Assembly: GCA_030154185.1 (NCBI GenBank)
Contig: JASKKK010000021.1
Coordinates: forward strand, 1 to 40,508
Direction: 5' to 3'
Origin: Desulfuromonadales bacterium
GTDB taxonomy: Bacteria; Desulfobacterota; Desulfuromonadia; Desulfuromonadales; Syntrophotaleaceae
DNA: 40,508 nucleotides
The position numbers and the translations under genes are program-made. Below the pieces are notes generated by a model. It did not search any database and had not been told where the DNA came from. It worked only from the letters and a program-made list of their open reading frames with translations. Below, in pieces: positions 6,919 through 14,722 of the stretch (its first letter is position 1; every line of letters begins with the position of its first letter).

Positions 6919-9174
6919 ATGAAAACAATCCTGACATTGGACGGTCTCGGACATGATGTTGAAGCGGTAAAGACGCTTCTACGGGATCATGGTTATAATG
7001 TCGGCACCGTGTCCGAAAGCGCCTGGGCAGTCGAACAGGCGCTGTATGCTTCGGAAAAACGCTACAGAAACCTTTTCGATAATGCTCCCGTCGGCATGTT
7101 GCGTTCCACGCCGAATGGCCGTATCCTCAGCGCGAATCCGGTATTTGCCCGTATCTTGAAGTACGCTTCGCCCGAAGCTCTGATACACAGGGTTAATCGC
7201 ACGAGTATTGCCGAGACCATTTTTGCCGATCCCCTTCGCAGGCAGGTGATGATCGAGAAGGTTCTTTCCCGGTCCGCATGGCAGATTTTCGAAGAAAGGC
7301 TGCGCTGCAGCGACGACAGCATTGTCACCTGCAGGTTCCATATCCGGGCGGTTCGCGAGGACAACGGCCGTCTTGAACTGGAAGAGTTTATCGAGGATGT
7401 TTCAAAGCGCAAGAGCGCTGAAGATAAGCTGCGTCTTACGCAATATGTTGTCGACCATACCTCCGACCAGGCATTCTGGTTGGATGAAGAAGGCAGGGTA
7501 GTCTACGTCAACGAGGCCGCCTGTCGCGCCTTGGGTTATAGTCGGGAAGAACTCACCGGTTTGTCCATCTACGATTTCGATCCGATTTTTTCCCAGGAGG
7601 AATTCAAACGGAACTGGCAAAAACTTCGCGGCGGAGATTCCCGGGTTATGGAAACCCTGCATCAGGCTAAGGATGGCAGGGTATATCCGGTCGAGGTGCG
7701 AGTCAATCACGTGGAGTTTGACGGCAGGAAATATCATTGCACATTCGTTACCGATATTTCCGAGCGCAAGGCAACTGAAGAAATCTTGCGTCAAAGTGAA
7801 AAACGTTATCGACGGCTGATGGAGGTCCTTCCCATTGCCGCCTACACCACCGATGCCGAGGGCCGCATTACGTTTTTTAATTGCAACGCCGCCCAGCTGT
7901 GGGGGGGCGAACCAAGGCTCAACCAGGATCGCTGGTGCGGTTTGAAGCGCCTGTGGTATCCCGACGGTCGGCCCATGGCATTCGACGAGAGTCCCATGGC
8001 TCAGACGCTGCTGCATGGCAAGCGTTTCCAGGGACGGGAAATCCTCATCGAAAGGGCCTCCGGCGAATACGCCCATGTCATCGCCTATCCCGAACCCCTT
8101 TACGATGCCGAGGGGATGCTGGTGGGGGGGCTTAACCTGCTGGTCGATATTTCCGATCGCAAGCAGGTGGAGCGGCAATTGCTCCAGGCTAATCTGGTGG
8201 TCGAAAACAGTCCGGTGGTTCTTTTTCGGTGGCGGGCGGAACCCGGGTGGCCGGTGGTGCTGGTTTCCAAGAACATCACCCAATTCGGTTACGAGCCCGA
8301 AGAATTTCTCTCCGGTTCCCTGGTTTTCTCCTCCATTATTCATCCGCAGGACCGGGCGCGGGTCGAAAGAGAAGTCGAGGTATACGTGACCCGGGGTAGC
8401 GACCGATTCGAACAGGAGTACCGGATTCTAGGCGGGGGAGGGAAAGTGCGGTGGGTCAACGATCAGACCATTGTCGAGCGTGATGACGAAGGGCAGGTTA
8501 CCCACTATCAGGGCATTATCATCGACGTAACCGAACGTAAACATGCCGAAGAGCGCATCAAGCAGTCGCTGGCAGAAAAAGAGGTGTTGATCAAGGAAAT
8601 CCACCATCGGGTGAAGAACAATCTCCAGGTGGTATCGAGTCTGTTGTATCTGCAGTCGCAGAAACTGCACGATCCGGAAACGAAAGAACTGTTTGCCGAA
8701 AGCCAGAACCGGATATGTTCCATGGCCCTGGCCCACGAACAGCTTTATCAATCGAAAAATCTTGCCGATATCAGTCTGCGGGAATATGTGCGGAACCTGG
8801 TGTCGCAGGTGCAACAGACCTTTATGATGACTCCGTCTCCCGTCGTCTGTACCGTCTCCGTTGCCGATATCATGCTCGATATCGAAAAGGTGGTTCCCTG
8901 CGGGCTGCTCATTACCGAACTGCTTTCCAATGCCTTGAAACACGCTTTTCCAGAAGGGCGGAGCGGGTCGGTCAAGGTTGAAATCCGCCGCCAGGGGCGA
9001 CAGGTGAATCTATGCGTTGCGGATGATGGTATCGGTCTGCCGGAAAACTTCAACTATCTTGAAGCGGAAACCCTGGGGCTGCAACTGGTTTGTGCATTGG
9101 TCGAGCAGCTCAATGCAACCATGCAGGTGCATAGCGATCGCGGTGCCTGCTTTGATATATCTTTTTCCGGATAG
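6919..9174 (+). CDS. Cytoplasmic multi-PAS sensor histidine kinase (HisKA_2 type)
   Basis: This 751-residue soluble sensor kinase has no transmembrane segment. Four PAS/PAC units lie at about 50-165, 165-280, 285-412 and 415-540, each closing with a D-[VI]-[ST]-x-[RK]-K motif (DISERK, DVTERK). The HisKA_2 dimerisation domain follows, with [17 protein letters not shown] and the phospho-acceptor at His562 or His563. The ATPase domain begins with [11 protein letters not shown] (N box) and then DDGIGLP (G1). The first ~40 residues ([20 protein letters not shown]) resemble the start of a receiver domain that lacks its acceptor part. The diguanylate cyclase starts 52 bases downstream, so the two are probably cotranscribed. 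The sensed signal is unknown; PAS domains often bind haem, flavin or small ligands. Confidence 0.95.
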   Translation: MKTILTLDGLGHDVEAVKTLLRDHGYNVGTVSESAWAVEQALYASEKRYRNLFDNAPVGMLRSTPNGRILSANPVFARILKYASPEALIHRVNRTSIAETIFADPLRRQVMIEKVLSRSAWQIFEERLRCSDDSIVTCRFHIRAVREDNGRLELEEFIEDVSKRKSAEDKLRLTQYVVDHTSDQAFWLDEEGRVVYVNEAACRALGYSREELTGLSIYDFDPIFSQEEFKRNWQKLRGGDSRVMETLHQAKDGRVYPVEVRVNHVEFDGRKYHCTFVTDISERKATEEILRQSEKRYRRLMEVLPIAAYTTDAEGRITFFNCNAAQLWGGEPRLNQDRWCGLKRLWYPDGRPMAFDESPMAQTLLHGKRFQGREILIERASGEYAHVIAYPEPLYDAEGMLVGGLNLLVDISDRKQVERQLLQANLVVENSPVVLFRWRAEPGWPVVLVSKNITQFGYEPEEFLSGSLVFSSIIHPQDRARVEREVEVYVTRGSDRFEQEYRILGGGGKVRWVNDQTIVERDDEGQVTHYQGIIIDVTERKHAEERIKQSLAEKEVLIKEIHHRVKNNLQVVSSLLYLQSQKLHDPETKELFAESQNRICSMALAHEQLYQSKNLADISLREYVRNLVSQVQQTFMMTPSPVVCTVSVADIMLDIEKVVPCGLLITELLSNALKHAFPEGRSGSVKVEIRRQGRQVNLCVADDGIGLPENFNYLEAETLGLQLVCALVEQLNATMQVHSDRGACFDISFSG

Positions 9175-9226
9175 GGGCATTGACGATGCCTCGTGCCTGA
9201 AAGGACCGTTCGAAGGAGCGTCTGCA

Positions 9227-10516
9227 TTGAAGATAAAGTTGCTGGTCGTGGAGGATGAGGCGTTTATCGCCCTGGAACTCAAAACCCGTCTCCAGCAGAT
9301 GGGCTACGAGGTGTGTGCCGTCGTCTCCAGCGGAGAGAGCGCTGTCGAATGTGCCGGGACCCTCAACCCGGACCTGGTGCTGATGGACATCTGTCTCAAT
9401 GGAGAGATGAGCGGCATCGAAGCTGCAAGAGAAATTCGCAGAAAATTCCGGATACCGGTCATTTTTCTTACCTCCCATGCCGACGAGGATACGGTGGAGC
9501 AGGTCAAACATTCGGATCCCTGCGGCTATATTCTCAAACCTTTCCAGGAAAGGGATCTGCGCATCGGTATTGAAGTGGCTCTGCATAAGGACAGCATAGA
9601 ACGCCGAGTACAGGAGAGCGAGGAAAAATTCCGCCTTGTGACCGAAAGTATCGACGATGTTTTCTGGCTCAGCAGTGCCGATTTCAAGGAGTTGTTGTAT
9701 GTCAGTCCTGCCTATGAAAAGATCTGGGGGCGCAAGCGGGAGGAATTGTATCGTGCCCCCCTGTCCTTTGTGGAGGGAATTCATCCGGATGATCGCCACA
9801 TGGTCCGTTCTCGAATGGAGAGTTTGCCCCTTGAAAGCCAGCAACTCGAATACCGGGTGATCCGGCCCGACAATTCCATCTCCTGGGTTCGGGATCGCAG
9901 ATTTCCCGTATTGGATCACCAGGGCAATCTTTATCGCACGGCCGGGGTCACAACCGATATCACCGAACAGAAAAATGCCCAGCAGCAGCTGTTGATTCTC
10001 AATCGAAAATTACAACAGCAGGCAACCCATGATGCCCTGACGGGGCTGCCCAATCGGCGCCTGCTTATCGACCGGCTCGAGCAGGCCCTGGCGCAGGCCC
10101 AACGTAATGGCGGGCATCTGGCCATGATGTTCATCGATCTGGATGGGTTCAAGGCCATCAATGACTGCATGGGACATACCGCCGGCGACGAGGTGTTGGA
10201 AATCATCGGCCGGCGGCTCGGTCATCTGCTGCGTGCCGCCGATACCGCCGCGCGATTGGGGGGGGATGAGTTCGGCCTCGTTCTGACCAGGATCAAGGGC
10301 AAAGAAGACGCACGTCTGGTGGCGAAGAAGGTTCTGGAGTCCATATCCGCGCCTTTTATCATCCGGGATGAACGCTGTACCATCGGGGCTTCCATCGGCA
10401 TCAGTCTTTATCCCGAGCATGGTGTGTCGGCCGATGACCTTATCAGCAGGGCCGATACGGCCATGTACAAGGTCAAACATGCAGGCAAAGGGGCCTTTGC
10501 CTTTTATCTCGAGTAA
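9227..10516 (+). CDS. Response regulator diguanylate cyclase (REC-PAS-GGDEF)
   Basis: The protein has 429 residues. The TTG at 9227 is chosen because AAGGAG lies 8 bases upstream and the receiver domain begins at once (KIKLLVVEDEA); an earlier in-frame ATG lies inside the kinase gene. The receiver covers about 1-120 with D10, D54 (LVLMDIC), T82 and K104. A PAS/PAC unit covers about 125-250. The GGDEF domain covers about 260-429, starting at ATHDALTGLPNRR, with the intact active site GGDEF at 345-349. An inhibitory I-site RAAD (336-339) lies exactly five residues before it, so product feedback is expected. It makes c-di-GMP from GTP, probably under control of the kinase encoded just upstream. 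Confidence 0.95.
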   Translation: MKIKLLVVEDEAFIALELKTRLQQMGYEVCAVVSSGESAVECAGTLNPDLVLMDICLNGEMSGIEAAREIRRKFRIPVIFLTSHADEDTVEQVKHSDPCGYILKPFQERDLRIGIEVALHKDSIERRVQESEEKFRLVTESIDDVFWLSSADFKELLYVSPAYEKIWGRKREELYRAPLSFVEGIHPDDRHMVRSRMESLPLESQQLEYRVIRPDNSISWVRDRRFPVLDHQGNLYRTAGVTTDITEQKNAQQQLLILNRKLQQQATHDALTGLPNRRLLIDRLEQALAQAQRNGGHLAMMFIDLDGFKAINDCMGHTAGDEVLEIIGRRLGHLLRAADTAARLGGDEFGLVLTRIKGKEDARLVAKKVLESISAPFIIRDERCTIGASIGISLYPEHGVSADDLISRADTAMYKVKHAGKGAFAFYLE

Positions 10517-10623
10517 GCTTTATCGTCTCGGATGCCGGCTTCTTGCCTCCCGTAACACATTTCTCCCAGCTCGTTTTCATCCGGAAACGGCCCCTTTGCC
10601 CGATCTCCGCGTCAATCTACACC

Positions 10624-10662
10624 CTTGCGTGTGCGGCGTAGACATCTACGCCTCCGTGCAAG
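10624..10662. repeat. Inverted repeat with GGCGTAG/CTACGCC core
   Basis: GGCGTAG (10635-10641) and CTACGCC (10646-10652) are perfect arms around ACAT. Outer arms CTTGC (10624-10628) and GCAAG (10658-10662) extend the structure. No T-run follows on either side, so it is not a standard terminator. It may be part of a dispersed intergenic element; other copies elsewhere in the genome were not available to compare. Confidence 0.6.
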
Positions 10663-10716
10663 AGCTTGATTTGCTTGATCTTGGAAAAAATTGCTCATTT
10701 CCCATAAGAAGACGAC

Positions 10717-10753
10717 GCTGGTGTCCATCCGACGTTTGCGGATGGACACCAGC
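10717..10753. repeat. Perfect 15-bp inverted repeat, 7-nt loop
   Basis: GCTGGTGTCCATCCG (10717-10731) pairs perfectly with CGGATGGACACCAGC (10739-10753) around ACGTTTG. As RNA it would be a very stable hairpin. It is followed by TAAAATTCC rather than a T-run; a T-rich tract comes only some 20 bases later. It could be a terminator between the signalling genes and the NuoF-like gene, an operator, or a remnant of a small repeat element. Confidence 0.8.
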
Positions 10754-10933
10754 TAAAATTCCGCCACCCACTTTTTTTCCTGCCAAATTGCGGCATACTT
10801 TTATTGTTTCCCGACAGCGTTGAAATCAGCCCGGTTCGGTCAGGGCGGTCTGCAATGAACGGTGGCAGATGCTGCTTCCATCATCAAGCCGGGTTTGGAG
10901 TGAAAACGATACAACCAACGAGGGGGTGTAGCC

Positions 10934-12400
10934 GTGTCCGAAAAAAAACAATTGCGCATCGCAACCCGCAATTCCGGATTCATCGACCCGGAGGAAATCG
11001 ACGCTTATATAGCCGTAGGCGGCTATCAGGCCATCGGTCGCTGTGTGACCGACCTGACGCCGCAGCAGGTCATCGAAGAAATGACCCAAAGCGGACTGCG
11101 CGGACGGGGAGGAGCCGGTTTTCCTACCGGCGTCAAATGGGGATTTGCATCCAAATACGAAGCGGAGACCAAATACATCGTCTGCAATGCCGATGAAGGC
11201 GACCCCGGGGCCTTCATGGACCGTGCGGTCCTCGAAGGCGATCCTCACAGCGTTATCGAAGGCATGATGGTTGCCGGATACGCCATCGGCGCCAAACACG
11301 GAGCCGTCTACATTCGTGCCGAATATCCCCTGGCGATACGGCGTTTGCGTAAAGCCATCGAACAGGCCTGCAGCTGCGGACTGCTGGGAAAAAATATCCT
11401 CGGCAGCGATTTTTGTTTCGATATCGAGCTCAAATACGGGGCGGGCGCTTTTGTCTGTGGAGAAGAAACCGCCTTGATCCGCTCCATCGAAGGCAATCGC
11501 GGCGAGCCTTATACCAAGCCGCCGTTCCCCGCGCAATCCGGCTACTGGGATCAACCGACCATCGTCAATAATGTCGAGACTCTGGCCAATGTTCCCGCCA
11601 TCATGATGAAGGGGGCCGAGTGGTTCAGCGGCATAGGCTCGCCAACCGCCAAGGGGACCAAGGTCTTTTCCCTGGTCGGTAAGATCTGCAACGTCGGCCT
11701 TATCGAAGTGCCCATGGGGATTACCCTCAGGGAGGTTATTTTCGATATCGGCGGCGGCTGTCCGGGAGACAAGAAGTTCAAAGCCGTGCAGACCGGCGGA
11801 CCGTCCGGCGGGGTCCTGACCTACAAGGATCTCGATGCTCCCATCGATTACGAAAATCTTGCCGCGCGCGAGTCGATCATGGGCTCGGGGGGCATGATCG
11901 TTATGGATGAGGACGCCTGCATGGTGGCGATCGCCAAGTTTTTCCTCCAATTCACCATGGACGAAAGCTGCGGCAAGTGTACGCCATGTCGTGTCGGATC
12001 CAAGCGTCTGTGGGAACTGCTCGATAAGATTACCATCGGCCAGGCCACGGAAGACGATCTCGAGATACTGGTTACGCTGGCCCAGACCATCAAGGATACC
12101 GCCCTGTGCGGGCTCGGGCAGACCATGCCCAACCCCATATTGTCGACGGTGCGGGTTTTTCGCGATGAGTATCTCGCTCATATAAAGGAAAAGCGCTGCC
12201 CCGCCGGGGTTTGCCAGCAGCTTCTGCAATACGTCATCCTCAAAGACAAATGTGTCGGCTGTACCCTGTGTGCCAAGGTCTGCCCGGTCGAATGCATCAG
12301 CGGCCAGGTCAAAGAAGTACACGTCATCGATCAGAGCAAATGCGTCAAATGCGGTGTCTGTATGGAAAAGTGCAAATTCGATGCGATAGTCACCCGTTGA
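10934..12400 (+). CDS. NuoF/HndC-like NADH-binding flavo-iron-sulfur subunit
   Basis: This 488-residue protein is related to NuoF of complex I and to the NAD(P)H-binding subunits of multimeric FeFe hydrogenases (HndC) and NAD-linked formate dehydrogenases. Motifs in order are the NADH-site glycines GLRGRGGAGFPTGVKW (about 54-69), the FMN region CNADEGDPGAFMDR (about 84-97), and the N3-type [4Fe-4S] site SCGKCTPCR with its distal Cys in CGLGQT. A C-terminal 2[4Fe-4S] ferredoxin domain has CVGCTLCAKVCP and CVKCGVCMEKC. The N-terminal thioredoxin-like [2Fe-2S] domain seen in some HndC proteins is missing. Start is GTG 10934 after GAGGGGG. No NuoE, hydrogenase or dehydrogenase partner gene is adjacent, which is unusual. 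Its electron partner cannot be told from this window. Confidence 0.9.
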   Translation: MSEKKQLRIATRNSGFIDPEEIDAYIAVGGYQAIGRCVTDLTPQQVIEEMTQSGLRGRGGAGFPTGVKWGFASKYEAETKYIVCNADEGDPGAFMDRAVLEGDPHSVIEGMMVAGYAIGAKHGAVYIRAEYPLAIRRLRKAIEQACSCGLLGKNILGSDFCFDIELKYGAGAFVCGEETALIRSIEGNRGEPYTKPPFPAQSGYWDQPTIVNNVETLANVPAIMMKGAEWFSGIGSPTAKGTKVFSLVGKICNVGLIEVPMGITLREVIFDIGGGCPGDKKFKAVQTGGPSGGVLTYKDLDAPIDYENLAARESIMGSGGMIVMDEDACMVAIAKFFLQFTMDESCGKCTPCRVGSKRLWELLDKITIGQATEDDLEILVTLAQTIKDTALCGLGQTMPNPILSTVRVFRDEYLAHIKEKRCPAGVCQQLLQYVILKDKCVGCTLCAKVCPVECISGQVKEVHVIDQSKCVKCGVCMEKCKFDAIVTR

Positions 12401-12401
12401 A

Positions 12402-12435
12402 CGGCCCAATTTCCCCTCTCGGGGAAGTCCGGCCG
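12402..12435. terminator. Stem-loop after the NuoF-like gene
   Basis: TTCCCC (12411-12416) pairs with GGGGAA (12421-12426) around TCTC, and CGGCC/GGCCG extend the stem outward. There is no T-run, so termination is uncertain; it may stabilise the 3' end or separate the gene from the small one at 12460. Confidence 0.4.
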
Positions 12436-12459
12436 GCAAGTCGGAGTCGGTGTCTTACC

Positions 12460-12831
12460 ATGTGCGACAAAAAGACTTTCAAGAGACCCGCATATCTGCG
12501 GTTGACCCCTTTGAACCGCCTGGCAAGCCTGAAACTGAAGATCGTCGGCGTGTCAGAACACCCTGCGATACTCCCTGTTTTCCAACTCATGTCCTGGGGC
12601 CTGGACGATTGCCGCTGTCTGGCTCAGGAAGAGACCGCCGATGAATTGATGCAACTGGTGTGGCAACCGGATCAGCAGGCTGCTCTCGATTACCTGCTTG
12701 CCCACGTACCCGGCGGCATGCATGCCTTTCAGCGCAAGCTGCTGCGCATGCCGCCGCGCGCGGCCGCCTGGGCTTTGCTCGGTGTTTTCGACATGCGCCT
12801 CAAGGCCGATCCGCATAAACCCTATCCCTGA
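12460..12831 (+). CDS. Small hypothetical protein
   Basis: The protein has 123 residues from ATG 12460 and no family I recognise. It starts CDKKTFKRPAYLRLTPLNRL, contains one Cys pair (DDCRCL), and is predicted soluble and helical, rich in Leu, Ala and Arg, ending in DPHKPYP. A weak GGAG lies about 13 bases upstream of the start. It follows the NuoF-like gene by 59 bases on the same strand and might belong to it, though a stem-loop lies between. A small stem-loop (12827-12841) overlaps the stop codon. Confidence 0.6.
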   Translation: MCDKKTFKRPAYLRLTPLNRLASLKLKIVGVSEHPAILPVFQLMSWGLDDCRCLAQEETADELMQLVWQPDQQAALDYLLAHVPGGMHAFQRKLLRMPPRAAAWALLGVFDMRLKADPHKPYP

Positions 12832-13162
12832 CCCTGTCAGGATGTCGGAAAGCTCCCACCATGGTCTTTTTCTACGTGGCAAGACGAAAACAAGGTCCCG
12901 CCCTGCTGATAAAATAAACTCTTAAGGTCTTACATTACAGAACAGCCCATGATTTCGATTGCCTTTTCAGGATGCCGCAGGCTGTTGTACCGGCAAGGCA
13001 ATCGCCCGAATCCAGGCTACGGTTTCGGATGATTGCCTTTGACTATAACCGTCAAAGGGTCTTACCATTGCAATGACGGCAGGCGATTCAAGCAGGTTGG
13101 GTATCCAAGGTTGGGTATCCATTTTACACGAACCAGACAATCGGTATTCATGGGGAAGAAGA
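12832..13162 (+). promoter_or_regulatory. Structured leader ahead of the modF-like gene
   Basis: CGATTGCC (12956-12963) and GATTGCC (13031-13037) can each pair with the single GGCAATCG at 12997-13004, so two hairpins exclude each other. The second also pairs CCGAA (13006-13010) with TTCGG (13024-13028) and is followed by TTT. A further 7-bp stem, CTTTGAC (13037-13043) with GTCAAAG (13051-13057), overlaps its foot. A 14-bp direct duplication, AGGTTGGGTATCCA, occupies 13094-13121. The layout resembles an attenuator, but no ligand or protein is implied by the sequence. Confidence 0.4.
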
Positions 13163-14674
13163 TTGACGGTTATCGGTCTTAACGGAGTTACGGCACGTAT
13201 CGGTGAGCATGGCCGACTGAAGAATGTCAATCTGCAAATCGGCCCCGGTGAGCAATGGGCCGTGGTCGGTGCCAACGGCTCGGGAAAATCAACTCTGGGT
13301 CGACTGTTGTGCGGCGAACTCGAGGTGCTTTCCGGCACGCTTGAAACCGTGGAGAAGCCGGTCTACATCTCTTTCGAAACGGTCGACGAGATTCTTGAGA
13401 TCGAGCGCTATAACGACGATACAGATTTTCTGGATCGCATCGATCAGGGCACGCCGGTACGGGATTTCGTTCTGGAAGGACAGCCCGATGCTGCGCACAG
13501 ACTCCCTGAACTTGCCGGACAGTTTCATCTTGCCGGAATGCTCGATCGCGGCATCCGGTTCTTGTCGACAGGCGAGATGCGCAAGGTGGTGATCTGTCGG
13601 GCCTTGCTGGAAAACCCGGAACTGCTGGTGCTCGACGAGCCGTTCGACGGGCTGGATCAGACCTCCTGTAAGGTGCTCAGAGACTTGATCGCATCCCTGG
13701 TGCGAGAGGGAATGCGTATCGTCCTGCTGCTGAACCGTTTCAGCGAAATTTTGCCCTGCATAACCCACATCGCCTATATTCGCGACAGCAGCATTTTTGA
13801 CCATGGTCCCCGCGAATCGATCCTCGCATCCGAGGCACTGTTGCGGCTGCACTCTTTTCACTATTCCCTTCCTGAATGCCTGCCGGATATTCCAGAAAAC
13901 CATAACAGCGGGGAGTGGAACGAGCATGTACCGCTAATCGAAATGAAAGACGTCGTGGTGCGCTACGACGGCAGATATATATTGAACCGCCTCGACTGGA
14001 CGGTGTTGCCCGGTCAGCACTGGAAGATTACCGGGCCCAACGGCTCCGGAAAAACAACCTTGCTGACCCTGGTTTCCGGCGACAACCCCCAGGCGTATGC
14101 CAACGATCTCCGCCTGTTCGGTCGGCAGCGCGGTACCGGGGAAAGCATCTGGGATATCAAAAAACATATCGGCCTGGTATCCACCGCTTTCCAGCAGAGT
14201 TATCGGGTCGGGGTAACGGCTGAGCTTGCCGTCATTTCAGGATTTTTCGACAGTATCGGAGTTTATCGGCGTTGTTCGCCAAAACAGCATGCCATCGCCC
14301 GGCAATGGTTGGAGATCCTGCATCTGCAGGACAAGCGAAATGCTCCGTTGCGCAGTTTGTCTTACGGTGAGCAGCGCATGGTTCTCATCGCCAGGGCCAT
14401 GGTCAAACAGCCGCGGTTGCTGATTCTGGATGAACCGTGCCAGGGGCTCGATGCGGTGAACCGGGAAATGGTGTTGAAGCTTATCGACCATCTCGGCAGC
14501 CATGGGCATATTCAGCTCCTTTACGTGACCCATCATCCGGAAGACCGTGTCCCTTGTATCGGCCATTTTCTGGAAATGGTCGAGGCGTCGGGAGGCGGAT
14601 ATACTTCCCGTGTAACCTCCGGAAACGTCCGCAGGGCGACAACGCATCATGCTGATGCCGGGATTCCAGAATGA
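13163..14674 (+). CDS. modF: ModF-like protein with two ABC ATPase domains
   Basis: The protein has 503 residues if it starts at TTG 13163 (GGGGAAG upstream); an in-frame ATG at 13073 would add 30 residues that include a 14-bp DNA duplication and look non-coding. It has two complete ABC domains and no membrane part. Domain 1 has Walker A GANGSGKST (~36-44), signature FLSTGEMRK and Walker B LLVLDEPFDGLD. Domain 2 has Walker A GPNGSGKTT (~291), signature LSYGEQR and Walker B LLILDEPCQGLD. LSTGE-x-RK, the LFGRQRG...IWDIKKHIG stretch and FFDSIGVYRR match what I recall of E. coli ModF, whose role beside molybdate transport is not settled. No modABC is adjacent. A molybdopterin enzyme lies 1.9 kb downstream on the other strand. 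Confidence 0.88.
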   Translation: MTVIGLNGVTARIGEHGRLKNVNLQIGPGEQWAVVGANGSGKSTLGRLLCGELEVLSGTLETVEKPVYISFETVDEILEIERYNDDTDFLDRIDQGTPVRDFVLEGQPDAAHRLPELAGQFHLAGMLDRGIRFLSTGEMRKVVICRALLENPELLVLDEPFDGLDQTSCKVLRDLIASLVREGMRIVLLLNRFSEILPCITHIAYIRDSSIFDHGPRESILASEALLRLHSFHYSLPECLPDIPENHNSGEWNEHVPLIEMKDVVVRYDGRYILNRLDWTVLPGQHWKITGPNGSGKTTLLTLVSGDNPQAYANDLRLFGRQRGTGESIWDIKKHIGLVSTAFQQSYRVGVTAELAVISGFFDSIGVYRRCSPKQHAIARQWLEILHLQDKRNAPLRSLSYGEQRMVLIARAMVKQPRLLILDEPCQGLDAVNREMVLKLIDHLGSHGHIQLLYVTHHPEDRVPCIGHFLEMVEASGGGYTSRVTSGNVRRATTHHADAGIPE

Positions 14675-14722
14675 ATCCCCCGAGGATCCGGAACGGGAAA
14701 ATCTCTATTGTCGGGAGGGACA

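Larger units (their letters stand above)
10517..10933. other. Gene-free gap with two inverted repeats
   Basis: No convincing gene lies in these 417 bases. The gap holds an inverted repeat at 10624-10662 and a long perfect one at 10717-10753, listed separately. The minus strand of 10530-10700 contains short open stretches, but none has family-like features. The end of the gap is the leader of the NuoF-like gene. Confidence 0.6.

Noticed and set aside
10826-12439. Long open frame on the minus strand opposite the NuoF-like gene
   Set aside because: No family motifs; the plus-strand gene is fully convincing. Such shadows are expected in GC-rich coding DNA.
13073-13162. N-terminal extension of ModF from ATG 13073
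   Set aside because: No ribosome site, contains a 14-bp DNA duplication and lies in a hairpin-rich leader; kept only as an alternative.
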